Source of the DNA: Muribaculum gordoncarteri
GTDB taxonomy: Bacteria; Bacteroidota; Bacteroidia; Bacteroidales; Muribaculaceae
DNA length: 64,000 nucleotides
Direction of reading: 5' to 3'
Assembly: GCF_004803695.1 (NCBI RefSeq)
Contig: NZ_CP039393.1
Span: 2,790,001-2,854,000 of the forward strand
The notes under the pieces were generated by a model that was not told the origin of the DNA, did no database searches, and saw nothing but the letters and a program-made list of their open reading frames with translations. A program made the position numbers and the translations under genes. Every line of letters begins with the position of its first letter. Position 1 is the stretch's first letter. Below are positions 18,210-26,916 of the stretch, piece by piece.

Positions 18210-18449
18210 TAATTGCAAAAAAGTATGCTGAAAAGTGCTATATCGCCCATTGCTGCAAAGCGTTACACACTCTCAAAGCTTTTTGGCAAAGCTTATTGCT
18301 GCCGAAACCGGATGTGCGAATATCGACCGCTCTGTCCGGCAAAGGAAGAAGCGTTCTAAGAGCTTCATATTTCCGGGTTAAAACTCCACTTGCTTGGTGT
18401 AGTTTTTGCTGTAACATCGCATAAATCCAATTTTATTGTAGTATGGCAA
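18210..18449. other. non-coding stretch before the toxin-antitoxin pair
   Basis: Apart from the 16-base string CTAATTGCAAAAAAGT (18209-18224), which also occurs at 16601-16616, no gene, RNA or convincing hairpin was seen here. Confidence 0.4.
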
Positions 18450-18492
18450 TTTGGTTTTGTCGCAAAAATATTATAAATTTGCGACAAAACCA
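18450..18492 (+). promoter_or_regulatory. promoter and palindromic operator of the AbiEi/AbiEii operon
   Basis: TTTG at 18450-18453 and TAAATTTG at 18474-18481 are separated by exactly 20 bases. A perfect 15-bp inverted repeat, TGGTTTTGTCGCAAA (18452-18466) and TTTGCGACAAAACCA (18478-18492), overlaps both boxes. AbiEi antitoxins are known to repress their own promoters by binding inverted repeats, so this is a very likely autoregulatory operator. The antitoxin ATG is at 18506. Confidence 0.82.
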
Positions 18493-18505
18493 TTGCAAAT
18501 ATCAA

Positions 18506-19111
18506 ATGCAATCTATTGAGGACAGAATAATTACAAGCATATCAAAGCGCGGAAGAGGCACAATAGTATCACCTCTCGATTACGCAGGATATGGCGATTC
18601 AAAGGCCGTTCAAAAAGCCTTTGAACGGCTGGCTGTTTCCCAAAAACTTATAAGGGTGGCACGTGGTATATATTGTTATCCCAAAATTGACAAGGCTTTG
18701 GGATTGGGTGTGCTTTATCCTACCTTTGAAGAGATTGCCGCTGCTATTGCCCGGCGCGACAAGGCGAAGATTGTACCGACCGGGATATATGCGCTAAATA
18801 AACTTGGGTTGTCAACACAGCTGCCTATGAATGTCGTTTACCTTACCGACGGCTCATCTCGTAAGGTAAAGCTTGACGGAGAAAGGGGTATTCAATTCAA
18901 GCATACGGCGAAAAAGAATCTGGCATTTCAAAACGATTTTGCCATGCTCCTTACATTCGCACTCCGTGAAATCGGAGAGAACAATCTTACAGCTGAACAG
19001 TTGGCGCATGTGCAGGAGTTGATTAAGAGCGTACCAATTGAAACTATAAAAAAGGATTTTGCTCTAATCCCGGCATGGATTCGTAAAATAATACTTGCAT
19101 CCTATGAATAA
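18506..19111 (+). CDS. AbiEi-like antitoxin (DUF6088 family)
   Basis: 201 residues from the ATG at 18506; the longer frame from 18443 would run through the promoter. The N-terminal winged-helix (IVSPLDYAGYGDSKAVQKAFERL, RVARGIYCYP) is typical of AbiEi/DUF6088 type IV antitoxins, which repress their operon and counteract the nucleotidyltransferase toxin. The gene overlaps the toxin gene by eight bases. The pair is bracketed by 38-bp direct repeats and sits between a tRNA and an integrated element. Confidence 0.85.
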   Translation: MQSIEDRIITSISKRGRGTIVSPLDYAGYGDSKAVQKAFERLAVSQKLIRVARGIYCYPKIDKALGLGVLYPTFEEIAAAIARRDKAKIVPTGIYALNKLGLSTQLPMNVVYLTDGSSRKVKLDGERGIQFKHTAKKNLAFQNDFAMLLTFALREIGENNLTAEQLAHVQELIKSVPIETIKKDFALIPAWIRKIILASYE

Positions 19112-20114
19112 GTTTCTGACACTTACCGAGGCTCAACGCCGCACTGTATTTGAACAGACGGCGATAAGAATCAAACTCCCCGTCGCCTCTATCGAGAAAG
19201 ACTTTTGGGTGACAGAGATACTCAACATTCTTTTCTCGCTGCCATACGCTGACAAGATGGTATTCAAGGGTCGCACATCACTTAGTAAGATATGGGGTGT
19301 TATCCGACGGTTTTCTGAGGATATAGATATTGCGATTGACCGCAGTATGTTCGGAATAGAGGGAGATGTCACAAAGAAACAGTTAAAGAAACTTCGTAAA
19401 GCCTCCTCTATATTTGTGAGAGATACATTTGCCAACGACCTCATAGCGACAACAGAACAGACGGGATTGAGCGATTTCGTTACCATAAAAGCAGACCCGG
19501 ATGGAGAAGGCGATGCCACATACCCGGAACCCCGTCAGATTCATATAATCTATAAATCGGTATTGCCTTCCGGCACAAATCCATATCTACGCGATGAGGT
19601 GTTGTTGGAAGTGGGAGCGCGCTCATTATTTGAACCGACCGCTAAAGCCAAGATTGAATCATTTGTAACCGCAGCCTACCCGCATCTGACATCAAACGAC
19701 AAGGAAATTCAGGTCGTCACAGCCGTCGCTGAGAAAACATTTCTTGAAAAGGCGTTTCTATTGCATGAGCTGTTCACGACCGAGGGTTGTCGTAATGCCA
19801 ACCGCAAGTCAAGGCACCTTTATGACCTGTACAAGATGCTTGAAGCCGGTATTGCAGACATGGCCATCCCAAATAATGAACTATGGGAAACCATACGCCA
19901 CCATCGGGAAGTGTTCACTTCAATTCGAGATGTTGACTATACACCGGATGTTCGCAAACGGATTGCCCTCACTCCCCCTGAAAGCGTCATAGAGGACTGG
20001 AGAAACGACTACGACACAATGGTCGCGAACATGATTTATGAAGATAAAGTTCCAACATTCTCCGACATCCTTGCAGGTGCAACAAAAATAGAAAGCAAAT
20101 TCAAAACACTCTAA
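19104..20114 (+). CDS. AbiEii-family nucleotidyltransferase toxin
   Basis: 336 residues from the ATG at 19104. The family transfers nucleotides to target RNAs (tRNA in a characterised homologue) and arrests growth. The metal-binding motif RRFSEDIDIAI (about 68-78) and the helical EKTFLEKAFLLHEL and SRHLYDLYKM segments are conserved. The first motif, normally KGGTSLSK, reads KGRTSLSK here (Arg57), which may weaken nucleotide transfer. It is translationally coupled to the antitoxin. Confidence 0.85.
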   Translation: MNKFLTLTEAQRRTVFEQTAIRIKLPVASIEKDFWVTEILNILFSLPYADKMVFKGRTSLSKIWGVIRRFSEDIDIAIDRSMFGIEGDVTKKQLKKLRKASSIFVRDTFANDLIATTEQTGLSDFVTIKADPDGEGDATYPEPRQIHIIYKSVLPSGTNPYLRDEVLLEVGARSLFEPTAKAKIESFVTAAYPHLTSNDKEIQVVTAVAEKTFLEKAFLLHELFTTEGCRNANRKSRHLYDLYKMLEAGIADMAIPNNELWETIRHHREVFTSIRDVDYTPDVRKRIALTPPESVIEDWRNDYDTMVANMIYEDKVPTFSDILAGATKIESKFKTL

Positions 20115-20139
20115 CTGTATGTGTTTTCATCTACAGAAC

Positions 20140-20177
20140 ATCAGCATATTACATACAATCCATCACCTTAAATGTCC
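20140..20177 (+). repeat. 38-bp direct repeat, right copy
   Basis: Second copy of the repeat at 18172-18209 (three differences), 25 bases after the toxin stop codon. Confidence 0.8.
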
Positions 20178-20212
20178 ACGCTGCCGAAAACATGAAGGTA
20201 GGGCAATAAAAA

Positions 20213-20242
20213 AGCGGGTTCAGATTGGAATCTGAACCCGCT
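20213..20242 (-). terminator. displaced terminator of tRNA-Ala
   Basis: A perfect 14-bp stem (AGCGGGTTCAGATT with AATCTGAACCCGCT) ends in six T when read on the minus strand. It sits five bases beyond the distal att repeat, exactly where the terminator of the minus-strand tRNA-Ala would lie if the integrated element were absent. Confidence 0.8.
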
Positions 20243-20247
20243 CGTGG

Positions 20248-20263
20248 GTGGAGTATAGCGGAC
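20248..20263 (-). repeat. distal attachment site of the integrated element
   Basis: GTGGAGTATAGCGGAC, identical to 29573-29588 at the 3' end of tRNA-Ala. The two copies delimit a 9.3-kb segment with integrase and mobilization genes. Confidence 0.85.
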
Positions 20264-20373
20264 ATGAAATATTAGTAAAATATAGATTTATATAGCATCT
20301 ATAGTATAATACAATAGATTGTGGAATAAGTATTTAAGTAAAGGGATGTAAAATTTAAGTAAATTAGAAATTC

Positions 20374-20405
20374 TTTGATTTATTCAAAAATTGTATGTAA
20401 ATTTG
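20374..20405 (+). promoter_or_regulatory. integrase promoter
   Basis: TTTG at 20374-20377 and TAAATTTG at 20398-20405 with a 20-base spacer. The -7 box lies inside a 21-base sequence (20390-20410) that recurs near the other end of the element. Confidence 0.8.
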
Positions 20406-20410
20406 TATGG
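20390..20410 (+). repeat. 21-bp end repeat, left copy (possible integrase arm site)
   Basis: ATTGTATGTA-AATTTGTATGG, matching 29494-29514 at 19 of 21 bases in the same orientation. The copies lie about 130 and 60 bases inside the two att repeats. Confidence 0.55.
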
Positions 20411-20450
20411 GTAAAACAAAGGTGCTTTACCTTAAATAATCTCTCCGAAT

Positions 20451-21998
20451 ATGGATAAGTACAAACATCGCGTTAGCTTCCGGTTGGAGAAGCGAAAAGA
20501 CAAAGAAGGCAATTATGCTACCGAACTCCCCATCAACGCCGACATTACATTCGGTGGCAAAAGAATATGGTACTATACCGGATATAAGATAGCTCCATCA
20601 AAGTGGGACGAAAAAGCCCAACGTGTAAAGCGCAATAATTTCAATTCAGATAACATTTCTTCGACAGACATCAATTTGCGCCTTGGAAAAATAGAAGCCG
20701 CTGTTGATACGGCTTTCGGGCAATTAGAATTGCTTGATGAGGCTGTTACTCCTGCTACCGTCAGGGAGGAATTGAAGCGGGTGCTTAATGAAGAGAAAGG
20801 AACACGCCTTACCATACACCAGACATATCAGTTGCTTATTGACGAAAGGGAAAAGGAGATAAAAGAATCACTATCGACAGCACAATGGACTGTAAGTACA
20901 TTGAAGAAACATAAGACGATGCTGCGTCATCTGACTGATTTCCGTTGTGGACTGTATTTTGAGGATGTAAATGACGATTTATTGGCGAAATTTGAGTTAT
21001 TCCTTGTTGGCAAAGGGCTTGCCAACGGGTATGTCAGTAAGTCAATGCGTGATATACAGACGTTCCTAAATTGGGCCACAAGGAAAGGTTACAACAAGAG
21101 TACAGCCTATAAGACGTATCAACCGAGATTTCGTGATGAAACAAAATCAGACTCCACAGTAAATCTATTCGCTCTTACAGAGGAAGAATTGTTGGCTATC
21201 ATGACATTTCCGACCCATAGATCGGCTATAGATAGAGCAAGAGATGTGTTTTTGTTTTCTTGCTTTACCGGGCTGAGGTTTTCTGATGTGATGAATTTAC
21301 GTTGGTCCAATATCAAAGGTGATATAATTGATATTACAGCGAAGAAGACAAGTCATCGCCAACGGTTTGCGTTGGCTACGGAGGCTTTGCGTATCATCGC
21401 TAAATACCCAAAGTCGCCCGATGAGACCGATCCTTGCGTTTTTCCTCAAATCTCCAATCAGAAGTATAATGCTCACTTGAAAGAGGTTGGAAAGTTGGCA
21501 GGCATGACAGGCGATTGGATTACAGAGAAGCAAAGCGGTAGGGAAAAGACAAGAGAAGTTCGTCCAAAATATGAATTGCTTACCTCCCACGTTGCCCGGC
21601 GCACATTTGTGACGATGTGTCTGCGAAAAGGAATGTCGCCTGAAGATATACGCGCCGTCACAGGACATACTACCGCCGACATGATGATGAAGTATGTGAA
21701 GTTCGACGATGAAAGCAAGCGCGAGAAGATGAGCATACTTAATGCGAATCGTCAACAAGAATGCGAAACCGTATTTGATTATGGAGTCAGCACCGAGGAG
21801 CGAATGAAACTCGGCATACCAGAACAATCAGCATACTTTGAATTGTTTGAGGGCGATACGTCATCCGTAACCGCACACCTCGCACTGCTATTTCATTTTC
21901 GCAAGGACTTTGACCGCAGAGCTACATATATGAAGCGTTTGCCAAATAATAAATTCAATGAGGTTATTGAAGTTATAATTGGTATGGAAATATCCTGA
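20451..21998 (+). CDS. tyrosine recombinase / integrase
   Basis: 515 residues. N-terminal arm-binding domain, a SAM-like core-binding domain (about 110-220) and the catalytic domain from about 240. The catalytic set is visible: Arg in TGLRFSD (about 276), His-x-x-Arg in HVARRTF (about 380-383), His in TGHTTADM (about 405) and the nucleophile Tyr415 in KYVKF. About 70 residues follow the Tyr, an unusually long C-terminal tail. It catalyses integration into and excision from the tRNA-Ala site and has its own promoter. Confidence 0.94.
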   Translation: MDKYKHRVSFRLEKRKDKEGNYATELPINADITFGGKRIWYYTGYKIAPSKWDEKAQRVKRNNFNSDNISSTDINLRLGKIEAAVDTAFGQLELLDEAVTPATVREELKRVLNEEKGTRLTIHQTYQLLIDEREKEIKESLSTAQWTVSTLKKHKTMLRHLTDFRCGLYFEDVNDDLLAKFELFLVGKGLANGYVSKSMRDIQTFLNWATRKGYNKSTAYKTYQPRFRDETKSDSTVNLFALTEEELLAIMTFPTHRSAIDRARDVFLFSCFTGLRFSDVMNLRWSNIKGDIIDITAKKTSHRQRFALATEALRIIAKYPKSPDETDPCVFPQISNQKYNAHLKEVGKLAGMTGDWITEKQSGREKTREVRPKYELLTSHVARRTFVTMCLRKGMSPEDIRAVTGHTTADMMMKYVKFDDESKREKMSILNANRQQECETVFDYGVSTEERMKLGIPEQSAYFELFEGDTSSVTAHLALLFHFRKDFDRRATYMKRLPNNKFNEVIEVIIGMEIS

Positions 21999-22060
21999 TT
22001 GTGCTAATTCTGAGTATATTTGCAAAATAAATGTCAGAATTTCTAAAATGAAAATTATTT

Positions 22061-23017
22061 ATGAAAGATAAAAATGGTATTGAAATTACTTTAGGAAAAT
22101 TAGCCCGTTATATAGGTGATGGATGGAACAGCATCGTTGATTACATGAGGATAAGGAGGAAACACCCAATACCATCAGATCCGAACTATATACTGTCGCT
22201 TGAGGAAATAAAAATTATTTCTCCAATAATATATTTCCAACTCATGCATGGTAAATTTGAAATACCATATTTATTTCAAATAGATATAGCAGAGTTGGAA
22301 GAGGAGTTAAATCTTGAGATAGGTAAAATGTATTACTCCGATAGGACGAATAAATTTTATTTTTATCGTGGATGGAATAGCAGTTATTTTATTCGAGAAA
22401 TTAGAGATTTCAAATTTACATTTGAAATTGCTTCGTCGTGTGGCCAAATTGTAAGAAGATCACCATTTAATTATGGAGAAAGTTCTTACGAAGGATTATT
22501 GATTAGCAATATTAAGGAATTAGAATTAAAAGAAGCTGATTGTGTTTACCTTAATTTAGGTGATTGTTATTATAGTCCCGATAAAAGATTGAATATCCGA
22601 TACACATGTGGAGGGTTGATTGGAACTTATCATTTTGAAAATGAGTGGGAGGAACTTGTAGTATTGTCATTTGAGGAACTCAAAAGGTTGATACCAATCG
22701 AGTCCTATAATCGGATTAAGCTCAAAGATATAAAGGTATATGTATATGAAAATATGAGAATCTCTGTTTTTCGTGAGTATATTTCAGGGTATTACAGAGG
22801 TGAAGATAGTGGAGCCAGATATCCAGAATATGATGAAGAGTTTATCTGTCAATATGATTTGGTGTCCTTAAAAAATGAACATAAAAAAACAATACAAGCT
22901 ATAGCAAATGGATTTAATAACATAATAACCGGAGAGCATCCATTCTATAAGATTATTTTATCTCATCCAGAATTATGTACAAAAGGTGAACCAACGCATA
23001 ATATGTATTATCAATGA
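22061..23017 (+). CDS. orphan cargo protein
   Basis: 318 residues with no recognised domain, signal peptide or membrane segment. Rich in Ile, Tyr and Glu, with markedly AT-rich codon use unlike the integrase and relaxase around it. The C-terminal third has a helix-like FNNIITGEHPFYKIILSHP segment. TATATTTG at 22015-22022 is a possible -7 box 39 bases before the ATG. It converges with the PLD gene. Its place in the cargo block of a mobilizable element suggests an accessory, possibly defensive, function, which is inference only. Confidence 0.6.
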   Translation: MKDKNGIEITLGKLARYIGDGWNSIVDYMRIRRKHPIPSDPNYILSLEEIKIISPIIYFQLMHGKFEIPYLFQIDIAELEEELNLEIGKMYYSDRTNKFYFYRGWNSSYFIREIRDFKFTFEIASSCGQIVRRSPFNYGESSYEGLLISNIKELELKEADCVYLNLGDCYYSPDKRLNIRYTCGGLIGTYHFENEWEELVVLSFEELKRLIPIESYNRIKLKDIKVYVYENMRISVFREYISGYYRGEDSGARYPEYDEEFICQYDLVSLKNEHKKTIQAIANGFNNIITGEHPFYKIILSHPELCTKGEPTHNMYYQ

Positions 23018-23069
23018 CATTAATGGATGTCGGTGGGAATCCAACATTGCATAGGTGAGAGATAAGAAA

Positions 23070-23891
23070 CTACTTTTCAAAAGGTAAAGCTCCATTTAAT
23101 AAATCCTTAAACCTAAGAGAAAAATTTGTTGCCATTTCTAAGTCCCCATGCGTTGTAGTTATGACTTCATCATTTTTCGTTTCTGCATTTGTACTCCAAT
23201 TATAGGAACCATGTAGAACAACTTGATTGTCGATTACGCAAAATTTATTATGCATTTTCCCCCCTCCACTTCCTCTTTTCTCAAATACAGGAATATCGGT
23301 TTCGGGAAAATATTTATGATTAGTGTAGTCTCTGTTAAGTAAAATCTTTACATCCACGCCGGCATGATATAATTCTTCCAATTTATTAACTATTACGATA
23401 TTGCTAATCCATGCAACTGCAACCCAAACAGAGAGTTTTGCTTCACTTAAGGCTATAAGTATATCATTTTGTATTTTAGTAAACTTAGCCTCATTTATAA
23501 TGTCATTGTTGTGATATACTATATCACCACTTATGCTATATATCCCGTTACACTCTACAAACGAATATCCATCATGCATGATTATTGGATTTATAATGTG
23601 GATACATTCTTCAGGCGAAGGACTATCTTTTACGACAGCCTCTAAAATCACTCTCAAAGCATCCGAATCATTTAATTCTCTTAAATGATGAATTGTAAAT
23701 TCTTTGCGAGAAGGTCTTTGTCCATTTGCTTTATTAATTGATGGCAGCCCTTTTTCATCATATACCTCTCTGTAACCCCCATACTTATTAAACAACATGA
23801 CTAAATCTTTACCTTTACGACGAAGTGAAGGTGCATCATCACCATTTACAATAGTGTGAAGTTCTTGAATTGATAACTCCGAAATTTTCAT
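23070..23891 (-). CDS. phospholipase-D-family nuclease with helical N-terminal domain
   Basis: 273 residues. The C-terminal half carries one complete HKD motif, HNKFCVID (His-x-Lys-x4-Asp, about 216-223), followed by HGSYNWS, the standard arrangement of single-motif Nuc/PLD6-type enzymes that dimerise to cleave phosphodiester bonds. A hydrophobic WVAVAWISNIVIV strand precedes the ligand region. The N-terminal 130 residues are separate; a stretch with INPIIMHDGYSFV faintly recalls Abi-C-type abortive-infection domains, at low confidence. It begins 15 bases after the WG-repeat gene and is probably co-transcribed with it. AT-rich. Confidence 0.85.
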   Translation of the reverse strand: MKISELSIQELHTIVNGDDAPSLRRKGKDLVMLFNKYGGYREVYDEKGLPSINKANGQRPSRKEFTIHHLRELNDSDALRVILEAVVKDSPSPEECIHIINPIIMHDGYSFVECNGIYSISGDIVYHNNDIINEAKFTKIQNDILIALSEAKLSVWVAVAWISNIVIVNKLEELYHAGVDVKILLNRDYTNHKYFPETDIPVFEKRGSGGGKMHNKFCVIDNQVVLHGSYNWSTNAETKNDEVITTTHGDLEMATNFSLRFKDLLNGALPFEK

Positions 23892-23906
23892 GGCTTTAAA
23901 CTCGTT

Positions 23907-24689
23907 TTAATCTGTGTTCCATAATGCGTCATAATCACCATCATAGGCATCCATTTTGTCATAGGATGGGTGATAGTGGTTGATATAATCTCGTGGCCTT
24001 TCGGTTACTTCAATATTAGGCCAATACACTGATACTGGATTTTCTTTAGACAATAGCTTATAGTGTGCTTGCGCATGACCCTTCGCGTCTTTGTCTGTAG
24101 ATTTCGTAGTTACTAATATATATTCAACCCCCGTTCCATAAAATGGATATATAATTCCATATTGTTCAGTATTCTTAACAAAATTACCTCGAACGTCGAT
24201 AATTGCTCGATTGATCCTTTTATTTTCATATCCAGTACATACTAATGCGTGGTGGGTATCATATCCCCATATTCTTTGAAATTTACCGAATGGTACAATT
24301 ATAGCATTAGTAATGATATTAACTACACCCCATTTATTCTGTGTATTTTTAACAACAAAAACAGCATCATTAATATTTATAGGAGGAATTATTTCCTTGT
24401 ATTCAATTGGAAGTAGTATATTTAGGTTTTCATCAACTATTCCGACTCGGTCATTAACTCTTACTAAAAATATGTACGTTGTTCTATAAGCGCCACTTTT
24501 ATCATATTTACTATGGGCTCCTACATAGACGAGATCATCCACCTTATCAAAAAATAGCTGTGCATTCTCAGCCTTCTTTTGATTGAACACGCATTCAAAT
24601 ATTAACTCGTATATTGACAACTTTTTATATGTATAGTTAGAATATACACTACAGGTAAAGTGGCCAATAAATTTCTTCACTTCTATCAT
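23907..24689 (-). CDS. WG-repeat-like protein, partner of the PLD nuclease
   Basis: 260 residues. RVGIVDENLNILLPIEYKEI (about 79-98) and KWGVVNIITNAIIVPFGKFQRI (about 118-139) fit the pattern of WG repeats (W/VG-x-hydrophobic-D, hydrophobic P-x-x-Y). The rest is unassigned, with a Tyr/Asp-rich C-terminus (YDKMDAYDGDYDALW). WG repeats are usually substrate- or protein-recognition modules. It is first in the two-gene unit with the PLD nuclease. TAAATTTG on this strand (24718-24725) may be its -7 box. AT-rich and likely foreign. Confidence 0.65.
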   Translation of the reverse strand: MIEVKKFIGHFTCSVYSNYTYKKLSIYELIFECVFNQKKAENAQLFFDKVDDLVYVGAHSKYDKSGAYRTTYIFLVRVNDRVGIVDENLNILLPIEYKEIIPPININDAVFVVKNTQNKWGVVNIITNAIIVPFGKFQRIWGYDTHHALVCTGYENKRINRAIIDVRGNFVKNTEQYGIIYPFYGTGVEYILVTTKSTDKDAKGHAQAHYKLLSKENPVSVYWPNIEVTERPRDYINHYHPSYDKMDAYDGDYDALWNTD

Positions 24690-24790
24690 ATCCAGTATTT
24701 AGTTGAGCAAATTTACAAATAATATCTTGTTCAATAGGTATTTCTGGCGTTTTTATATTGGCTGATATGAGGTATGCTACGAATTAGACA

Positions 24791-26548
24791 TTATATTGTG
24801 AGTTGGGTGCCGGATTGCTGGTTGTCGATGTGGTCGTGGCGGGATTGCTTGCCGACTTCCCATTCGCGGTTGGCAGAGTGGGAGGACGTGGTATCACTGG
24901 GTATGAGGCGAGAGAGGACGGTGCTTTGATGCGAGGTAAAGGCTTTGGATTGTTCCTGGGTGTAGGCTGACTGGCGGAGAGGGAGAGTGATGCTTCCGGT
25001 TGATTTGGAGGTCTGTTCCTTGATGCGATTAGTAAGCGCGGTGGCATCTTCATGGGTTATGCGTAGAATTACGAGTTGACGAAGATAACCGTTTGCAGCT
25101 TCGCTTTGCAGTTTTGCATGGCAGCGCAATTCTTCCGTTGTCATAGGGTACGTGGCCGAGAAGCCATTGGCTGATACTACGCGGATTGCTCTACCGCCAT
25201 CGCGCATCTTGATAATGTTGACGCTTCCTATTCTTGAACTGATGTCGCTTACCGGATATTTCTGCAATACGGACTCAAATATCTCAGTTGAGAACATGGT
25301 GGCTGCTATCCGGATTGCCACATCCTCCCTTTCGCTTTCGGGCGAGTTGAAATACCATGCCGATTGACGTGGTGACATCTTGCGAGTATGCTCTGAGCCG
25401 TCGAACAACCGGATTGACATTGTGCCGTCCACGCCGGATTTCCGAATCTCCACAGAGAACAGGTCGCGGTAAATATCAAGCGGACTTGCCTTGCGCTCCT
25501 GCTTCTGCGCGAAGTCAATCAGCTCTGACAGCTTCATCACCTTGCTGCCGTCAAGGGCCATCTTCCGGTTATGGTCAACGATGCCGTAGCCACGGATTTC
25601 GCCATTGCGGTCCTTCTGGAAATGAATGTCTATACCGAATTTGGTTTTGAGCGTGTCAAGTAGCTCCGAAAGATGCCGCTGTTCTTCCTGCGATAGCGTC
25701 TTACCGTTCGAGCCCTTGATTTTACGGATGTCGGGGTTGACTTTCCGGCGCACATATTTTTTCTTCTGACCTTTGTGGCCCTTGACATTTTCGACATTTT
25801 GAACTTTTCCCTCCGCAATTCCGTCCTTATATTTCCTGATAATCGCACGGAGTTGTTTAGTGCGTTCTTTCCGGACATCGTTTTCTTGGGCAATGTGCTT
25901 CTCTATCTCAGATAAAGATATGGTCGCGGCCTTGACGCCACCGCGAAAGAGTACATAACCTTCATCCATACGCTCAAATTTATATCCATGCGACCGGATT
26001 ATATTGGCGAACTGACCTTCGGTGAGATAGCCGTAAGAGAACATCCGCTGAATGTCTCGGTTGATGTCCGATGAAAGAATACGGTTTGCGGCGGCATTGA
26101 GTCGTGCATAGTCGTGATGATCGGGTATCGGAAAACCGTTGGGCTGTATGCGCGTGGAGAGGATATGCACATGATTATTGTCGGTGTCGTGATGGTAATA
26201 TACGAAATACGGCTGTCTGCCATATCCTGCTTCCGCCATGAGTTGACGGGCAAAGTCGGTCAGCTCGTCAGCCGACATCACCTGCCCCTTTACCGAGGCG
26301 GCGATGTGGAACTGAAAGCGTGTGGTCTTTGTGTTGCCGTATGTCCTCGATCGCTCCTTGAGATATTTCTCAATCTCTCCGGCGCAGTCGAACCCGGCTT
26401 CATGCAGCAGCTCCACCTTATGGCGCATGGCAGCATCGACATTCTCCATAGCCATGAGACGGGCCACGCCCTCGGCTACCTTGCGTTCATTATATCCGGC
26501 ACCGGGGAAGCCACAACCGGATACCATACCAAGTTTCTTGACTATCAT
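24791..26548 (-). CDS. relaxase / mobilization nuclease
   Basis: 585 residues from the ATG at 26548, which overlaps the mobC stop in an ATGA. The N-terminal relaxase domain has the metal-binding histidine cluster HHDTDNNHVHI (about 119-129) preceded by FVYY and, near the start, a Tyr in GAGYNERKV (Tyr19) that may be the nicking residue. The C-terminal 300 residues are a basic, coiled-coil-like DNA-contact region. It would nick oriT and lead the strand into a helper mating channel. Confidence 0.92.
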   Translation of the reverse strand: MIVKKLGMVSGCGFPGAGYNERKVAEGVARLMAMENVDAAMRHKVELLHEAGFDCAGEIEKYLKERSRTYGNTKTTRFQFHIAASVKGQVMSADELTDFARQLMAEAGYGRQPYFVYYHHDTDNNHVHILSTRIQPNGFPIPDHHDYARLNAAANRILSSDINRDIQRMFSYGYLTEGQFANIIRSHGYKFERMDEGYVLFRGGVKAATISLSEIEKHIAQENDVRKERTKQLRAIIRKYKDGIAEGKVQNVENVKGHKGQKKKYVRRKVNPDIRKIKGSNGKTLSQEEQRHLSELLDTLKTKFGIDIHFQKDRNGEIRGYGIVDHNRKMALDGSKVMKLSELIDFAQKQERKASPLDIYRDLFSVEIRKSGVDGTMSIRLFDGSEHTRKMSPRQSAWYFNSPESEREDVAIRIAATMFSTEIFESVLQKYPVSDISSRIGSVNIIKMRDGGRAIRVVSANGFSATYPMTTEELRCHAKLQSEAANGYLRQLVILRITHEDATALTNRIKEQTSKSTGSITLPLRQSAYTQEQSKAFTSHQSTVLSRLIPSDTTSSHSANREWEVGKQSRHDHIDNQQSGTQLTI

Positions 26549-26916
26549 AAACGCTCTTTGATTTGGTTCAGATACTCCCAAATGGCGGATAGGTCATTTC
26601 GGAAGAATACAAATGGCTGGATATCCGAGGAGGACAATCCGTAAGGCGACATCTTCATGCGCTCGTTAATCTGACGGGCGGTCTGATTGACATTAGTTCC
26701 GATTTTCTTCAACTGGCGCAGTATAGCGGTCAGCAACGCTGTTATCTCGGAATTGGCTGATAATGGCGCCGCCTCTCCGTCATATTGTAGTGCGGCGCAA
26801 CGGATACAGGCACTTATGTTGCCGTTGAAATGACTGTCGGCTTTGGTGCGGATTGCGTTGGCGGTCACTTCATCCACGCGAAGCCGTATTATGATGTTCT
26901 TATTATTTGATGACAT
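26545..26916 (-). CDS. MobC-type relaxosome accessory protein
   Basis: 123 residues. An N-terminal ribbon-helix-helix-like stretch (NIIIRLRVDEVTANAIRTKAD, given as about 5-26) and a helical C-terminus with IGTNVNQTARQINE are typical of Bacteroidales MobC partners. It is expected to bind oriT, probably in the 305-bp region directly upstream. Translation is coupled to the relaxase by the overlapping ATGA. Confidence 0.88.
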   Translation of the reverse strand: MSSNNKNIIIRLRVDEVTANAIRTKADSHFNGNISACIRCAALQYDGEAAPLSANSEITALLTAILRQLKKIGTNVNQTARQINERMKMSPYGLSSSDIQPFVFFRNDLSAIWEYLNQIKERL

